NCBI GenBank assembly: GCA_018110855.1
Contig: JAGBFZ010000014.1
Location: forward strand, 1 to 6,005
DNA: 6,005 bases
Source of the DNA: Oscillospiraceae bacterium
GTDB taxonomy: Bacteria; Bacillota; Clostridia; Oscillospirales; Ruminococcaceae
Direction of reading: 5' to 3'
Positions 4,729-6,005 of the stretch are shown piece after piece. Both the position numbers and the translations under genes were made by a program. How positions within the stretch are numbered: position 1 is the stretch's first letter; each line of letters starts with the position of its first letter. The notes under the pieces were generated by a model that was not told the origin of the DNA, searched no databases, and worked only from the letters and a program-made list of their open reading frames with translations.

Positions 4729-6005
4729 TTAATTTGATTTTTTTATCTTGAATTCAAATTTGTCCTTGGGTATCTCGGCGGGTACGGGAGCGGGATAGTT
4801 ACCTGTGAAGCAGCCGTCGCAGAATTTGCAGTTGTCATTGCCCGTAAGGCTGTTTACGGCTTCTACGCTGAGATAGCCCAGTGTATCCGCACCTATTTCC
4901 TTGCATATCTCGGGTATTGACAGGCGGCAGGCAATAAGATTTTCCTTGCTGTCGATATCTGTGCCGAAATAGCAGGGGTTTGTAAAGGGGGGACAGGAAA
5001 TTCTGACGTGTATCTCCTTTGCGCCCGCTTCACGGATAAGGTTTACGATACGCTGTGAGGTGGTTCCTCTTACGATACTGTCATCTATAAGGACAACTCG
5101 CTTATCCTTTACCGTTTCCCTTACAACATTCAGCTTTATCTTTACCGAATTGGTGCGCTCCGCCTGACTGGGCTGGATAAAGGTCCTTCCAACATAGCGG
5201 TTTTTGATAAAGCCCACGCCGTAGGGTATGCCCGAAGCATTGGAAAAGCCCAGTGCTGCGTCAAGTCCGCTGTCGGGAACGCCTATTACAACATCGGCGT
5301 CAACGGGGTGCTCCTTCCAGAGATATTCTCCTGCCTTGAGCCTTGCCATATGGACGCTTGAGCCTTCTATCACCGAATCGGGACGGGCAAAATACACATA
5401 CTCGAAAACGCACATATGAGGCTTGGGGGAGATATGGGTTTCGATGGAGCGAAGTCCGCTTTCGTCTATAATAACAATTTCGCCGGGACGGACATCTCTG
5501 TAAAACTCTGCGCCGATACTGTCAAAGGCGCAGGTCTCGGATGCGACCACATATGCGCTGCCAAGTCTGCCGATGGAGAGGGGCTTGAAGCCTATGGGAT
5601 CTCTTGCGGCGATGAGCTTCTGGGGTGACATTACCACAAGGGAATATGCTCCCTTTATCTTCTCCATTGCTTTTTCCACCGCTTCCTCAATCGAGGAGCA
5701 GACAAGGCGCTGCTCGGTTATTGCATAGGATATTACTTCGGTATCGTTGGTGCTGTGAAATATTGCCCCTTTAAGCTCATACTCCGTTCTCAGCTCGTAG
5801 GCATTGGTGAGATTTCCGTTATGAGCAATGGCGAGGGGACCTTTTACATGGCGCACCACAAGGGGCTGGGCATTGGAGCGGTTGGAATTTCCCGTGGTGG
5901 AATAACGAACATGACCGATGGAAATATTTCCCTCTCCGAGAGCCGCCAGCCTGTCCTTATCGAAAACCTCATGGACAAGCCCCAAGTCCTTATGGTAGCT
6001 GAACA
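4729..6005 (-). CDS. purF: Amidophosphoribosyltransferase (glutamine PRPP amidotransferase), N-terminus cut by window edge
   Basis: Catalyses the committed first step, making phosphoribosylamine from PRPP and glutamine. The visible 424 residues start in FSYHKDLGLVHEVF; about 50 residues, including the N-terminal catalytic cysteine, lie outside the window. The glutaminase domain shows GHVRYSTTGNSNRSNAQP and AHNGNLTN. The phosphoribosyltransferase domain shows GVPDSGLDAALGF, the YVGRTFIQPSQAER loop, and the PRPP-binding motif VVLIDDSIVRGTTS (visible residues about 303-316). Cysteines at visible residues 198 (CVFEYVYFARPDS), 344 (TNPCYFG), and 392/395 (CKFCDGCFTG) sit where the B. subtilis-type enzyme binds its [4Fe-4S] cluster, suggesting the oxygen-sensitive class. 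The frame is open to the window edge; the TTG at 5985 is internal, not a start. The stop at 4729 is followed by a 176-bp structured gap before purM. Confidence 0.97.
   Translation of the reverse strand, partial: FSYHKDLGLVHEVFDKDRLAALGEGNISIGHVRYSTTGNSNRSNAQPLVVRHVKGPLAIAHNGNLTNAYELRTEYELKGAIFHSTNDTEVISYAITEQRLVCSSIEEAVEKAMEKIKGAYSLVVMSPQKLIAARDPIGFKPLSIGRLGSAYVVASETCAFDSIGAEFYRDVRPGEIVIIDESGLRSIETHISPKPHMCVFEYVYFARPDSVIEGSSVHMARLKAGEYLWKEHPVDADVVIGVPDSGLDAALGFSNASGIPYGVGFIKNRYVGRTFIQPSQAERTNSVKIKLNVVRETVKDKRVVLIDDSIVRGTTSQRIVNLIREAGAKEIHVRISCPPFTNPCYFGTDIDSKENLIACRLSIPEICKEIGADTLGYLSVEAVNSLTGNDNCKFCDGCFTGNYPAPVPAEIPKDKFEFKIKKSN

Noticed and set aside
5983..5985. purF starting at TTG 5985
   Set aside because: The frame is open upstream to the window edge and continues with FSYHKDLG, typical internal PurF sequence; the catalytic N-terminus lies outside the window.
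4729..6005. Truncated or pseudogene purF because the N-terminal cysteine is missing
   Set aside because: The loss is due to the window boundary. The visible 424 residues have no stop or frameshift and keep all motifs.

Overview
The window is a run of de novo purine-biosynthesis genes, all on the minus strand. It is open at both ends. The likely source is a Clostridia-class Firmicute, most plausibly a Ruminococcus-like member of the Oscillospiraceae. This rests on the B. subtilis-type PurF with iron-sulfur cysteines, the classical F-M-N-H-D gene order, AAAGGA-type ribosome binding sites, and the use of two separate proteins in place of bifunctional PurH. The assignment is inference, since there is no rRNA or other marker here.

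In transcription order (right to left) the window holds: purF (5' end cut by the window edge); a 176-bp structured gap; purM; a 13-bp perfect hairpin; a small multi-pass membrane protein of unknown function; purN; an archaeal-type IMP cyclohydrolase (PurO family); a stand-alone AICAR formyltransferase corresponding to the C-terminal two thirds of PurH/ATIC; a 100-bp gap with two tandem hairpins; and the first 123 codons of purD. The purN/PurO junction is tight, PurO and the formyltransferase are 23 bp apart, and nothing convincing is encoded on the plus strand, so this looks like one operon. No promoter is visible; it should lie to the right of the window.

Together the genes cover step 1 (PurF), step 2 (PurD), step 3 (PurN), step 5 (PurM), step 9 (AICAR formyltransferase) and step 10 (IMP cyclohydrolase). 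The last two steps are the notable part: the usual fused PurH is absent and is replaced by two unrelated single-domain proteins encoded side by side. The formyltransferase also carries motifs that resemble animal ATIC more than E. coli PurH.

The non-coding parts are richer than expected. The purF-purM gap can fold into a compact three-way junction plus an 11-bp hairpin, and a 12-bp direct repeat containing the Shine-Dalgarno sequence flanks the structure. This suggests either a small repeat element inserted at the purM ribosome binding site or a structured leader. The purH-purD gap carries two hairpins whose only non-Watson-Crick pairs are G-U in the minus-strand transcript, which supports folding at the RNA level.
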